DNA of 34,455 nucleotides from a virus: the IMG/VR virus record IMGVR_UViG_3300009134_000007, positions 1 through 34,455 of that record; one strand, written 5' to 3'. Each line of letters starts with the position of its first letter. Position 1 is the first letter of the stretch. This document shows, in pieces, positions 13,635 to 21,852 of the stretch. Position numbers and translations under genes: made by a program. The notes below the pieces were generated by a model. That model was not told the origin of the DNA and searched no databases. It saw only the letters and a program-made list of their open reading frames with translations.

Positions 13635-14270
13635 ATGCCTGGTTTAAACAAAATTGATAAATTTCAGCTTGGGGATCGCATTCTCGCCTTGTGCGGTGAT
13701 GGGCTTACCGATGAGGAGATTTCCAAAATCCTGAATCAGGAGGCCGTCGGCGCCTACACTGTTAGCCGACCGACAATTTCCCGGTGGCTCCAGGGCGTGC
13801 GCCGTGCCCGGGCACAGAAGACTAAAAAGGTTTATGATGAGCACATCGAGGTGGTCTTACCTCAGGACCTCGAAGCCCTCGAGCGGCTGGAGAAATACTT
13901 TCTTGGCGTAGCCCTACCGAACTTCAACAAAGATCCGAATAGCGAGCCTGCCACACAACCTTGCGAGAATTGCAAGGGTACCGGCAAGATCAAGAACCTT
14001 TACCTCCAGGAGCCACAAATTAGGATGGAGCCCTGCCCGGATTGCAACGGCGACGGCAAGGTAGAAATCCCCCCGGAGGTAATGGATCCGAGAAATCGTC
14101 TGGCGGCCGCGGACCGCGTGATTAAAATCATCGATACAAAGTTGAAATACGCCGGGCTCCTGGAGGATCCGAGTGGCCGGGGTGATGACGATCACCCGGT
14201 TGATTTAACACAATTCAGGAAAGACATGGAAGGAATCAGGGATCAGCAACAGGTCACCACTAAACATTGA
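13635..14270 (+). CDS. terS: Terminase small subunit with internal DnaJ-type zinc motifs
   Basis: A 211-residue protein directly before the large terminase gene, so it likely recognises the packaging site. An N-terminal helix-turn-helix lies at about 23-52 (GLTDEEISKILNQEA then TVSRPTISRWLQ). Residues 110-144 contain C110, C113 (CENCKGTG) and C134, C137 (CPDCNGDG), a DnaJ-like CxxCxGxG pair not usual in small terminases. A helical third (PRNRLAAADRVIKIIDTKL) may mediate oligomers. The Cys pair resembles the stand-alone gene at 12126. The assignment rests on location and the N-terminal DNA-binding motif. No ribosome site is obvious before ATG 13635. Confidence 0.7.
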   Translation: MPGLNKIDKFQLGDRILALCGDGLTDEEISKILNQEAVGAYTVSRPTISRWLQGVRRARAQKTKKVYDEHIEVVLPQDLEALERLEKYFLGVALPNFNKDPNSEPATQPCENCKGTGKIKNLYLQEPQIRMEPCPDCNGDGKVEIPPEVMDPRNRLAAADRVIKIIDTKLKYAGLLEDPSGRGDDDHPVDLTQFRKDMEGIRDQQQVTTKH

Positions 14271-14283
14271 GTTGGTGGGAGAT

Positions 14284-14338
14284 AGTGTCCAGGAATACAC
14301 GGACAAACAAGTTTGTCCATGCCACTCTGAAACCTGAA
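14284..14338 (-). repeat. Long family B copy, right of terS
   Basis: Same orientation as the copy at 13558, with centre GGACAAACAAGTTTGTCC (14301-14318). With that copy it brackets the terminase small gene as direct repeats. It runs into GGAGTGAAGCGAAGCGA, which sits just before the large terminase start. Confidence 0.75.
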
Positions 14339-14357
14339 GCGGAGTGAAGCGAAGCGA

Positions 14358-15875
14358 ATGCTTGATTTTAAACCTATACCCGACGCGAATTATAAACACG
14401 ATTATAACGAGATTTTTGCGTATGTGGCAGCCGGTAAGATCAAGGGCCGGTCCACGTATAGGTCTCTTTGCCTGGACGATCTCTTTTTCCTCCTCTATTT
14501 CGGCCTGGGCCGCACGGACTGTAATCAGTCGTTCGTGATCGATGTTATTCGCCAGGTAGAACAAGATCATGACAACACGCTCGATCTTTGGGCCAGAGAG
14601 CATTACAAGAGCACAATCCTCACATTGGCTCTTCCGATCCAGGAAATCATGAAAAACCCCGAGGAACGGATTAGTATATTCAGCCACACTCGGCCCATTG
14701 CAAAGGCTTTTCTCCGCCAGATCAAACAAACGCTGGAGGCCGATCCGTGGTTTAAGCGCTGGTTTCCCGATGTTTTTTATGTCAATCCCAAAAAACAGTC
14801 CCCGAAATGGTCCGAGGATGACGGGATTATCGTCAAAAGGAAATCCACCTACAACGAGTCCACGGTCGAGGCCTGGGGTCTCGTGGACGGCCAGCCGACC
14901 AGCAAGCATTTCACCATACGTATCTATGACGATATCGTAACAAAAGAGTCGGTAAGCACATCCGACCAAATCAAGAAAACCATCGACGCCTACGAGCTGT
15001 CACAATCCCTGGGTACCGACGGCGGCACCGAGCGGATCTGCGGCACCCATTATCACTGGGCGGACCCGTACGTGCATCTCAAAAAGCAGGGCAATCACAA
15101 GGTGCGCATCAAGCCCGCGATCGATCGCCGCGGGAATCCGGTTTTTCTTACTTCGGCTCGCCTGGCCGAACTCAAGAGAAAACAGGGCAAATATATATTT
15201 GCCTGCCAGCAGCTCTTAAAGCCTGTCGCTGACGAAGATCAAATTTTCCGGGAGAAATGGCTCAGGTATTACGGAGCGCTTCCAGCTCGATTGAACAAAT
15301 ACCTGCTCGTGGATCCTGCTCACGAGAAAAAAGAAGACTCGGACTATACCTGCATGGCCGTGATCGGCGTCGACGCCCTGCGGAACCGGTTTCTCCTCGA
15401 CATGGTGTTCGACAAGTTAGGCTTGAACGAGCGATGGGTTAAGCTCAAGGGACTGATCGAAAACCATGCGCCCATTTCGGCGATCGGCTACGAAAAGTAC
15501 GGCATGCAGGCGGATACCGCGTACATCGAGGAGAAAAAGCGCGACACAAAGGTCTATTTCAACCTGATCCCGCTGGCCGGCCAGACCAAAAAGACGGACC
15601 GCATCAAGCGCCTCCAGCCAACATTTCAGAACGGGGCGTTTTATCTTCCGTCCAAGCTGATTTACAAACCGATCGCAAATGGCCAGCCGAGCGTTGACCT
15701 GGTAAAAATCTTCATCGAAGAAGAATATAATTTTTTCCCGTTTTGTACGCACTTTGACATGCTTGATTGCATGTCCCGGATAGAGGACGAAAATCTGCAC
15801 GTGACTTACCCGTCGCTTGAGCTGCATAACCAGCAGACCCAGCAGGTGACGGACTACAATATGTTTGGAAATTGA
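14358..15875 (+). CDS. terL: Terminase large subunit
   Basis: ATPase-nuclease that pumps DNA into the procapsid. The 505-residue protein has an adenine/Walker A-type segment AREHYKST (79-86), Walker B IRIYDDIV (187-194), and a C-terminal RNase-H-like nuclease beginning YLLVDPAHE (D319) with later acidic residues in HFDMLDCMSRI. The Walker A variant without GK is typical of T7-like and related podovirus terminases. Length is normal. The start is ATG 14358, preceded by GGAGTGAAGCGAAGCGA from a repeat tail, which probably provides the ribosome site. It follows the small subunit in the packaging cassette. Confidence 0.93.
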   Translation: MLDFKPIPDANYKHDYNEIFAYVAAGKIKGRSTYRSLCLDDLFFLLYFGLGRTDCNQSFVIDVIRQVEQDHDNTLDLWAREHYKSTILTLALPIQEIMKNPEERISIFSHTRPIAKAFLRQIKQTLEADPWFKRWFPDVFYVNPKKQSPKWSEDDGIIVKRKSTYNESTVEAWGLVDGQPTSKHFTIRIYDDIVTKESVSTSDQIKKTIDAYELSQSLGTDGGTERICGTHYHWADPYVHLKKQGNHKVRIKPAIDRRGNPVFLTSARLAELKRKQGKYIFACQQLLKPVADEDQIFREKWLRYYGALPARLNKYLLVDPAHEKKEDSDYTCMAVIGVDALRNRFLLDMVFDKLGLNERWVKLKGLIENHAPISAIGYEKYGMQADTAYIEEKKRDTKVYFNLIPLAGQTKKTDRIKRLQPTFQNGAFYLPSKLIYKPIANGQPSVDLVKIFIEEEYNFFPFCTHFDMLDCMSRIEDENLHVTYPSLELHNQQTQQVTDYNMFGN

Positions 15876-15905
15876 TTATCGGTTATTTGAAAGGAGCATG
15901 GATAT

Positions 15906-16268
15906 ATGGGCTTAGGACGGACTTGGAAAAAGGTCAAGAAAAGCTTCAAGAGGACTACCAGAAAGATCAAGAAAACCTTCAAGAGGGCTACGAGGAAGTG
16001 GGGCTGGACGGCCGTGGGGCCGCTAGGCTTGGTATATAAGGGCGTTAAAGAGTTGGGTGAGATGATGCCCGTGATACCCGAGATCCCCCAGACAATATTG
16101 ACACTGCCAGAGCCACCGACAGTAGAAAGCCCGGAGGTAAAAGAAGCGAGGCGCCAGGAGCTACTGATGTTAAGGAAACGGCGTGGCCGGCGATCCACGA
16201 TTTTGACGTCTCCATTGGGAGTGTCGGATCAAGCGCCTACGACGAGAAAGACGTTATTGGGAACATAG
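15906..16268 (+). CDS. Basic phage protein of the terminase-portal interval
   Basis: A 120-residue protein. The first 35 residues are basic and repetitive (WKKVKKSFKRTTRKIKKTFK), made of near-duplicates of KKSFKR/TRK. The middle is Pro-rich. Residues 92-118 (RRGRRSTILTSPLG then RKTLLG) match a short conserved motif 'RGR.STILT..LG......RKTLLG' found in small podovirus proteins located between terminase and portal. AAGGAG lies 9 bases before the ATG. Its role in the virion is unknown. The stop is 6 bases before a family B palindrome. Confidence 0.75.
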   Translation: MGLGRTWKKVKKSFKRTTRKIKKTFKRATRKWGWTAVGPLGLVYKGVKELGEMMPVIPEIPQTILTLPEPPTVESPEVKEARRQELLMLRKRRGRRSTILTSPLGVSDQAPTTRKTLLGT

Positions 16269-16274
16269 TGACAC

Positions 16275-16292
16275 GGACAAACAAGTTTGTCC
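16275..16292 (-). repeat. 18-bp palindromic repeat (family B) before portal
   Basis: GGACAAACAAGTTTGTCC, flanked by ACAC and ATGCCACC, in the minus orientation relative to the copy at 6777. Confidence 0.8.
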
Positions 16293-16313
16293 ATGCCACC
16301 CTCAAAGTGAGCT

Positions 16314-17936
16314 ATGGCTATCGATAAAAAAATAGAAGAGTTTATCAAGCGGCGGGATAACCTAAAATCGGCCCGGGCTACCTGGGAAAGCCACTGGCAG
16401 GAAATATGCAACAATTTTATTCCGCGCAAGGCGACGATAACTCGCAAGGGCATGCCCGGGGAAAAGCGCATGTCTGAAATATATGACTCCACTGCGTTCC
16501 GGGCGCTCGATATCCTGGGCGCGGGGTTAAGTAATTATCTTACCAGCTCGGTCAACAAATGGTTCGCATTCAAGACCGAAGACGACAGTTTAATGGAGAT
16601 CCACGAAGTCAAGGCATGGCTTCAGGAAACGGAACGCAGAACTTATAATGTACTCAACGGTTCTAATTTCGGAAACGAGATGCATGAATCATATTTAGAT
16701 GACGCGAGCATCGGCACGTCCATACTCTACATAGACGAAGATCCCAAAGATATTGTTCGGTTTCAAAATCGCCACATTTCCGAATGCTGCATAGCGGAAG
16801 ACAGCAAGGGACGCGTAGATACATTGTTTCGCAGCTTTCCGATGACTGCGCGCCAGGCGATACAGGACTGGGGGCCCACGAATCTTGGTACAAAAATTGT
16901 CAAAGAGGCAGATAAAAAGCCTGATAACGAATTCGATTTCATACACGTCGTACTGCCCAGAGACGAGTATGATTCGCGCAAAAGGGACCGGTTGAACATG
17001 CCCTGGGCCAGTATTTACATAAACACAAAGGAGAAACGATTGATTTCAGAGGGCGGCTATCACGAGATGCCATACATCGTGAGCCGCTGGCTGAAGGGCG
17101 CTGGGGAGGCTTACGGCAGATCCGCCGCCATGATTGCCCTACCGGATGTAAAGATGCTCAACGAGATGTCGAAAACCACCCTGAAGGGCGCCCAGAAAGC
17201 TGTCGACCCGCCTATTATGCTGCCCGATGACGGCGTGGTGGGTACGGTGCGCACCGTACCGGGCGGGATCCTGTACATCCGGGCTTCCGCGTGGGCGGGC
17301 GGGATGAAACCCGAAACCATAAAGCTGGGCGGCGATGTTCGGTTAGGACTCCAGATGGAAGATCAGCGTCGCAAGTCGATCAATCAATCGATGTTCGTGG
17401 ATCTTTTCCTGATGTTGACCGAACGGCCGGAAATGACCGCTACGGAGGTGATCGAGCGCGTACAGGAGCGGATGTCGATCCTTGGACCCGTGCTTACCAG
17501 GGCCATATCGGAAAAGCTTGACCCCTTGATGGACCGCGTTTTCGGAATTCTGATGCGCCGGGGATATTATCCTCCCCCGCCCGAAATCCTGCGCGGCCAA
17601 AAAGTTGTCGTGGAATACGTGAGCCTACTGGCCCGCGTGCAGAGAATGTACGAGGTGAAGGCGGTCAGGCAAACGTTCGCCGATGTCGGTCCGTACCTGG
17701 AGATGTTCCCGGAGATGGCGGATAATGTAAATCCTGATGAGCTATTCGACGTGATTGCGGACGTCCACGCATTTCCGCAGAGAGCGAGGCGAGACAAGCG
17801 AACTATCAGGGAGATCCGCACCGCCCGGCAAAAGGTATCAGAGCAAGAAGTCCAGAAGGAGGATCTTGCCAAGCTGGTCGGCGGGATCGCAACACTGAAA
17901 AAGGCGGGTGTCGATGTTCCGGCGGGGATGGGTTAA
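16314..17936 (+). CDS. Portal (head-to-tail connector) protein, T7 gp8-like family
   Basis: A 540-residue portal that forms the dodecameric DNA gate of the head. The N terminus (EFIKRRDNLKSARATWESHW, then ICNNFIPRK) and the segments YDSTAFRALDILGAGLSNYLT, YGRSAAMIALPDVKMLNEM and MTATEVIERVQE are hallmarks of the podovirus head-tail connector family. Length is in the usual 500-560 range. The ATG lies 21 bases after the family B palindrome, with only AAGTGAGC as a weak ribosome site. The gene is followed by an AT-rich hairpin repeat. Strongly supported by position after terL and before the scaffold. Confidence 0.93.
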   Translation: MAIDKKIEEFIKRRDNLKSARATWESHWQEICNNFIPRKATITRKGMPGEKRMSEIYDSTAFRALDILGAGLSNYLTSSVNKWFAFKTEDDSLMEIHEVKAWLQETERRTYNVLNGSNFGNEMHESYLDDASIGTSILYIDEDPKDIVRFQNRHISECCIAEDSKGRVDTLFRSFPMTARQAIQDWGPTNLGTKIVKEADKKPDNEFDFIHVVLPRDEYDSRKRDRLNMPWASIYINTKEKRLISEGGYHEMPYIVSRWLKGAGEAYGRSAAMIALPDVKMLNEMSKTTLKGAQKAVDPPIMLPDDGVVGTVRTVPGGILYIRASAWAGGMKPETIKLGGDVRLGLQMEDQRRKSINQSMFVDLFLMLTERPEMTATEVIERVQERMSILGPVLTRAISEKLDPLMDRVFGILMRRGYYPPPPEILRGQKVVVEYVSLLARVQRMYEVKAVRQTFADVGPYLEMFPEMADNVNPDELFDVIADVHAFPQRARRDKRTIREIRTARQKVSEQEVQKEDLAKLVGGIATLKKAGVDVPAGMG

Positions 17937-17937
17937 G

Positions 17938-18000
17938 TTATTTGTTATAAGTTATTAGTTATTAGTAACCGAATAGCGATTAACTGATAACAAATAACGC
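17938..18000. repeat. AT-rich TAATAAC hairpin (family A) after portal
   Basis: TTATTTGTTATAAGTTATTA and later GATAACAAATAAC can pair as an imperfect stem. It ends in GCGAAGGGGAGCGAAGAC, placing GGGGAGCGAAG 7 bases before the next ATG, so the repeat tail gives the ribosome site. Related copies follow most late genes. Confidence 0.75.
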
Positions 18001-18016
18001 GAAGGGGAGCGAAGAC

Positions 18017-18292
18017 ATGTTCCGGCTGCGACGTAGGAAAGAGTATGAAGATCCGGCGGAGAGGGAAAAACAGCTCCGGATAGATTTCGGGCTGACTTTC
18101 GGCTCGGAGCACGGCAAAAGAGTCCTCTCATGGATCCTGGAGCAAGGCCATGTCTTTCATACGAGTTATTTACCGCAGCACGGCCCGGAGGCTGCGATAT
18201 TCCGCGAAGGCGAGCGAAACATGGGGCTGATGATTCTGGATATGCTCCAGGTGAAGGATGTTGAGAAGTTGCAGGAATACACTGAGGATTGA
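18017..18292 (+). CDS. Bbp19-like small phage protein
   Basis: A 91-residue protein. FGLTFGSEHGKRVLSWILEQ, then HTSYLPQHGPEAAIFREGER and MGLMILDMLQ match the small protein found between portal and scaffold in BPP-1-like podoviruses ('F.S.~GkrVL.~L......~s.f..~p...af.eG~r..gl~il..l'). Its role is unknown. The N terminus is basic. It is followed by GATTGATGATTGTCGATTGA, a separate short repeat family. Confidence 0.8.
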   Translation: MFRLRRRKEYEDPAEREKQLRIDFGLTFGSEHGKRVLSWILEQGHVFHTSYLPQHGPEAAIFREGERNMGLMILDMLQVKDVEKLQEYTED

Positions 18293-18318
18293 TGATTGTC
18301 GATTGATGATTGAAAAAC
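18292..18318. repeat. GATTGATGATTG repeat, copy 1
   Basis: Tandem GATTGATGATTGTCGATTGA follows the stop codon; a second copy is at 27051-27082 after the tail tubular B gene. These are short simple units of host intergenic type. Confidence 0.55.
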
Positions 18319-18343
18319 AATAATTAAACGGAAGGAGATAGCC

Positions 18344-18541
18344 GTGGATACAGGTGAAGGAAAATTTGAAATGTTTCAGACCAAAGTGGAATTAGAAGAA
18401 TTAAGAAAACTATATCCTAAGTTCGGCGGAACTTTTCAAGAAGGTGAAATAGTTGAACTGCGAGGCAGTAAATTTGAAATCAGCAAGATCATACAAGGCG
18501 GATTGAAGTTGCGACTGCTACCCAAGAAGGACGGGGGATAA
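18344..18541 (+). CDS. Small phage protein with GTG start
   Basis: A 65-residue protein starting at GTG 18344 with GGAAGGAGATAG upstream. The C-terminal half (FQEGEIVELRGSKFEISKII then GLKLRLLPK) has the 'G..v.l.g..F.V..i..~.l.Lrl.p' layout of a small virion-region protein found near scaffold genes. It is probably a small beta-barrel. Function unknown; it fits the head-gene order of related podoviruses. Confidence 0.65.
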   Translation: MDTGEGKFEMFQTKVELEELRKLYPKFGGTFQEGEIVELRGSKFEISKIIQGGLKLRLLPKKDGG

Positions 18542-18570
18542 ACCCGCCTCTACGTAGAATAGGGTGGCAT

Positions 18571-18588
18571 GGACAAACTTGTTTGTCC
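18571..18588 (+). repeat. 18-bp palindromic repeat (family B)
   Basis: GGACAAACTTGTTTGTCC within GGTGGCAT and GTGGGAAATC. It lies 12 bases before the next ATG. Confidence 0.85.
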
Positions 18589-18600
18589 GTGGGAAATCAA

Positions 18601-18789
18601 ATGGCATTCAGAAAGAGAAAATGGATCCAGCAAGCGATAAAAAAGCCCGGGGCTTTGCACCGGCAAATGGGGGTAAAGCAGGGAAGGACGATCCTGGTCA
18701 AGGATCTTAGGGCAGCGGCCGGAAAAGGTGGAAAGCTCGGCCAACGGGCCAGATTAGCCCTTACACTGAGGAAATTGAGAAAAAGATAA
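18601..18789 (+). CDS. Small basic phage protein (KPGALHRQMGV type)
   Basis: A 62-residue basic protein started at ATG 18601; a TTG at 18583 lies in the repeat and is less likely. IKKPGALHRQMGVKQGRTI, then GGKLGQRARLALTLRKL match a small protein found in many podovirus head regions ('KPGALh..LGvp.g..ip...l.......gklg~rarlA.tl'). Its role is unknown. The ribosome site is weak (GTGGGA). Followed by AAGGAGG and the scaffold gene. Confidence 0.75.
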   Translation: MAFRKRKWIQQAIKKPGALHRQMGVKQGRTILVKDLRAAAGKGGKLGQRARLALTLRKLRKR

Positions 18790-18838
18790 GTATTCAGATG
18801 TCGGGTGTCAGCAAATCTGAATACCAAGGAGGAAACAA

Positions 18839-19627
18839 ATGGGTGAAGAAACTGACTGGAAAGAGCAGCTCCCGGAGGATATGCGGGGCGATGCGTCTTT
18901 AAAGGACATTGCGGATGTGGCAGGGCTGGCCAAGAGTTACATACATGCCCAGGGTATGGTCGGGGCGGACAAGGTCGTGATCCCGAAGGACGGGGCGAGC
19001 GATGAAGAAATAACCGCTTTTTATACGAAGCTCGGCCGGCCGGAAACAAGCGACAAATATGAGCTCAAGAATCCGGACAACATGCCTGAGAACTTTCCGT
19101 TGAGCGAGGAGCGCGTAAAGGCATTCCGTGAGAATGCGCACAAACTGGGCCTTTCGGCCAAACAGCTCAGTGGCCAGTATACCTGGTATATGGAAGATGA
19201 GATCAAGCAATATAACGATGCTGTTCGCGAGAACGAGGAGGCCGTGGCCAGCGCGACAAAGCAACTTCGCACGGATTGGGGCAAGGCGTTCGACACCAAA
19301 TTCAACCAGATCGAGACGATGATCAACACCTATGGTGATGAGGAGCTGAAAAATTATCTCAAAGAGACCGGCATCAACAATGACGCCCGGTTTATTCGCT
19401 TCTTAGGCAAAGTCGCGGAGAATTTCAGCGAAGATACGCTCAGAGGCACCGGCCGCAGGGAATTCGACGTGCTGACGCCCGAGGCCGCCCAGGCGCGCAT
19501 TGCAGAGCTGAAGGGCGATAAGGATTTTATGGCGCGGTACCAGAACAGGGATGCCACGATACGCGCCCCGGCCGTCAAGAGAATGCAGGAACTGTATTCG
19601 TTTGCGTATCCGACGAGTGAGAAATGA
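18839..19627 (+). CDS. Capsid scaffolding protein
   Basis: A 262-residue acidic, helical protein preceded by AAGGAGG. TAFYTKLGRPETSDKYELKN near residue 60-80 matches podovirus scaffold or capsid assembly proteins ('Fy..lGrPe..d.Yel'). It continues with a charged helical middle (MEDEIKQYNDAVRENEEAVA) and ends with a region before the next repeat. It lies directly before the major capsid gene apart from one small gene, the normal order. It would guide coat assembly and leave before or during packaging. No protease motif is visible. Confidence 0.85.
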   Translation: MGEETDWKEQLPEDMRGDASLKDIADVAGLAKSYIHAQGMVGADKVVIPKDGASDEEITAFYTKLGRPETSDKYELKNPDNMPENFPLSEERVKAFRENAHKLGLSAKQLSGQYTWYMEDEIKQYNDAVRENEEAVASATKQLRTDWGKAFDTKFNQIETMINTYGDEELKNYLKETGINNDARFIRFLGKVAENFSEDTLRGTGRREFDVLTPEAAQARIAELKGDKDFMARYQNRDATIRAPAVKRMQELYSFAYPTSEK

Positions 19628-19635
19628 GTGAGAAG

Positions 19636-19700
19636 AGGTTATTCGTTATCGGTTATAAGTTATAAGTAACCGAATAACCAATAACTAATAACCAATAACG
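19636..19700. repeat. AT-rich TAATAAC hairpin (family A) after scaffold
   Basis: GTTATTCGTTATCGGTTATA faces TAACCAATAACTAATAACC. It continues into CCCGCCCTGCGGGC and GGAGCGAAGCGAC just before the next ATG. Confidence 0.75.
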
Positions 19701-19730
19701 CCCGCCCTGCGGGCTGGAGCGAAGCGACTA

Positions 19731-19904
19731 ATGACTGAATCTGAAATCAAGCTTAGATGTTTGGAGATTGCGGCGATGGCCAGGGCTCGAATGGGGGTGT
19801 ATACGACCAGCGATGCCATGGCTGATGCCAGAAGTTTCTTTGGCTTGGTGACGAAGGTAGCTTCTAAAGATCAGGAGTCTTTGGAACCAAAGCCAAAGAA
19901 GTAA
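19731..19904 (+). CDS. Small phage protein between scaffold and capsid
   Basis: A 57-residue protein reading MTESEIKLRCLEIAAMARAR, then DARSFFGLVTKVASKDQES. It is helical and matches small proteins that begin 'M...EI.lRClElA' near head genes of podoviruses, function unknown. The only ribosome-like sequence is GGAGCGAAGCGA from the repeat tail. After it, the DNA to 20025 holds two copies of CGGGTAGCTCT (19907 and 19974) before the AAAGGAGG of the capsid gene. Confidence 0.6.
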   Translation: MTESEIKLRCLEIAAMARARMGVYTTSDAMADARSFFGLVTKVASKDQESLEPKPKK

Positions 19905-20025
19905 ACCGGGTAGCTCTTCCACGGGTCCGGGCTTAACAGCTCTGCACGACAGGAAGGGTCCGCTCTCATAGCGGGTAGCTCTGATCGACGTTGCGTACAA
20001 CAACAATCGAAAGGAGGAACTCGCT

Positions 20026-20904
20026 ATGAGTTTTCAAATCACAACGGCGTTCGTACAGCAGTACGGAAGCAACGTTCAACTCCTGAGCCAGCAAAAGGGC
20101 AGCCGTCTCAGAAAGTGCGTCCGCGAAGAGCCCCAGACCGGCAAAAACGCCTTTTACGACCAGATCGGTGCGACCACTGCTCGTAAAAGAACCGAGCGCC
20201 ACGGGGACACACCCCTGATCTCCACTCCACACTCGAGGCGTCGCGTCACGCTCAACGATTACGACTGGGCGGACCTGATTGACGATCTCGACAAAGTCAA
20301 GATGCTGATCGATCCGGAGTCAGGCTATGCCAAGAACGCGGCCTTCGCCATGGGCAGGGCAATGGACGATGAGATCATCACAGCCGCGACCGCCATTGCC
20401 TATACCGGCGAGACGGGCGCTACGCCGGTAACGTTCCCAGCGTCTCAGCAGATAGATATCTCGGGGACGATTACGGTTCCCCACCTGGTTCAGGCAAAGG
20501 AGATGCTGGACGCAGCGGAAGTCGATGAGGACATGGAGCGCTATTTTATGTGCCCCTCAAACATCCTGACCGACCTGCTCGCCATCACACTGGTTACCAG
20601 CGCCGATTACAACACCGTTAAAGCCCTCGTAGAAGGCAAGATCAACACCTTCCTCGGCTTTACGTTCAAGAGGTCCGAAAGGCTCCCCCTGGACAGAACC
20701 ACCACGGGCGGCGGCAGCGGTGACAGGAGCTGTTTCGCCTGGGCGGAGGACGGCATACTCCTGGCAGTGGGAAAAGAGCCGGTGCCCAGGATAGACGAGC
20801 GGCCCGACAAGAATTATTCGACCCAGGTGTATTACTCCGAGGCCATCGGCTCGACCAGGATGGAAGAAAAGAAGGTCGTGGAAGTGATCTGCCAGGAAGG
20901 GTAG
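20026..20904 (+). CDS. Major capsid protein
   Basis: A 292-residue coat protein with an AAAGGAGGAAC ribosome site. An N-terminal FVQQYGSNVQLLSQQKGSRL (6-29) is followed by TPHSRRRVTLNDYDWADLID, then MGRAMDDEIITAA and, later, TVKALVEGKINTFLGFTFKR and the strand-rich C terminus ending in EVICQEG. These match the family of podovirus capsid proteins with the HK97 fold, about 290-350 residues. Position after the scaffold confirms it. It probably assembles into the icosahedral head without proteolysis, as no cleavage site or protease was seen. The start codon is placed by AGGAGG. Confidence 0.93.
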   Translation: MSFQITTAFVQQYGSNVQLLSQQKGSRLRKCVREEPQTGKNAFYDQIGATTARKRTERHGDTPLISTPHSRRRVTLNDYDWADLIDDLDKVKMLIDPESGYAKNAAFAMGRAMDDEIITAATAIAYTGETGATPVTFPASQQIDISGTITVPHLVQAKEMLDAAEVDEDMERYFMCPSNILTDLLAITLVTSADYNTVKALVEGKINTFLGFTFKRSERLPLDRTTTGGGSGDRSCFAWAEDGILLAVGKEPVPRIDERPDKNYSTQVYYSEAIGSTRMEEKKVVEVICQEG

Positions 20905-20910
20905 TAAAAG

Positions 20911-20968
20911 ACGTTATTAGTTATCAGTTAATCGTTATTCGGTTACTGATAACGAATAACAATTAACT
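20911..20968. repeat. AT-rich TAATAAC hairpin (family A) after capsid
   Basis: GTTATTAGTTATCAGT with ACTGATAACGAATAAC, one mismatch, after the capsid stop. It is followed by CCCGGCTTTGCCGGGC, a small hairpin, and AAGGAGG for the next gene. Confidence 0.8.
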
Positions 20969-20998
20969 CCCGGCTTTGCCGGGCAAGGAGGATTCGAT

Positions 20999-21760
20999 AT
21001 GGATAATGAAGAAAGATGGGCCTTACACGACCTGGAAATTGTCGGAAAGCCCTTTATAAACGTACGCATACCGGACACTGTTCAGCAGTTTCCGCTCGGG
21101 TCGATATGGAGAAACAGGGGCAAGACGTTTGTCTACGCCCATGCCGGTGCGGCTGCGCTCGTAGTGGGCGATGTGATCCAGAGCGCGGCATTCGGCGGGT
21201 CCGTAAGTGTGATTCAGCATGACCTCACGCCGTCCGCGACCGCGAAAGGTCTGGTCGAAGCTTCCGTCACGACGGTTACGGACACGGTGACGAAGAATCA
21301 ATTCGGCGGCGGTGAGTTCGGTATCACCGACGGCGATGCCGCGGCCGCAATGGGCGATACATACGAGATTTTGTCCCATCCGGCCGGCGCGGCCGGGGCC
21401 ATAGTGTTCACTCTTTGCGAGCCGTTGCAAAGGGCGCTTCTGACGTCGTCCCGGATAAGCATTCTGAAGAATATATACGAGGATGTTATCCAGGCCCCCA
21501 TTACGACCCCGTCAGGCCTGGTCGTCGGGGTTGCCGTCTCGCCCATTGCAATAGCCGGCTATGGTTTTTTGCAGACGTACGGCATGGCAAACGTGCTGAA
21601 CTTGACCGCCCTTACCGCCGGCACCAATGTCAGGCGGGATGTCGCCGCGGCCGGTTCAGCCGGTATCCAGGGCACCCTCGCAACGGAGGTGATCGGTAAT
21701 ACCGGTTGGGTAACGGACACGACCGATTCGGGATTTGTGTTCCTCACAATCCGGGCATAA
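20999..21760 (+). CDS. Putative head decoration/cement protein
   Basis: A 253-residue protein directly after the capsid gene. It begins with a structured N terminus (LHDLEIVGKPFINVRIPDTV, then LGSIWRNRGKTFVYAHAGAA) and is Ala/Gly/Thr/Val-rich afterward (AAALVVGDVIQSAAFGGSVS), which suits a beta-rich surface protein. In other podoviruses a protein of this place and composition is found on the head or is of unknown role. AAGGAGG before the ATG gives a firm start. The assignment rests on order and composition; a head-completion role is the alternative. Confidence 0.6.
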   Translation: MDNEERWALHDLEIVGKPFINVRIPDTVQQFPLGSIWRNRGKTFVYAHAGAAALVVGDVIQSAAFGGSVSVIQHDLTPSATAKGLVEASVTTVTDTVTKNQFGGGEFGITDGDAAAAMGDTYEILSHPAGAAGAIVFTLCEPLQRALLTSSRISILKNIYEDVIQAPITTPSGLVVGVAVSPIAIAGYGFLQTYGMANVLNLTALTAGTNVRRDVAAAGSAGIQGTLATEVIGNTGWVTDTTDSGFVFLTIRA

Positions 21761-21773
21761 GAGCGAAAAGACA

Positions 21774-21838
21774 TTATTAGTTATCAGTTAATCGTTATTC
21801 GGTTACTGATAACTAATAACTAATAACAAATAACGCGA
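21774..21838. repeat. AT-rich TAATAAC hairpin (family A) before tail tubular A
   Basis: TTATTAGTTATCAGT (21774-21788) pairs exactly with ACTGATAACTAATAA (21805-21819). After it come TAATAAC units and GCGAAGCGGAGCGAAGCC, then the ATG, so GGAGCGAAG is the only ribosome-like sequence before tail tubular A. Confidence 0.85.
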
Positions 21839-21852
21839 AGCGGAGCGAAGCC

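Noticed and set aside
14205-14969. 254-codon minus-strand frame opposite the large terminase.
   Set aside because: It overlaps a clear terL on the other strand and shows no motif.
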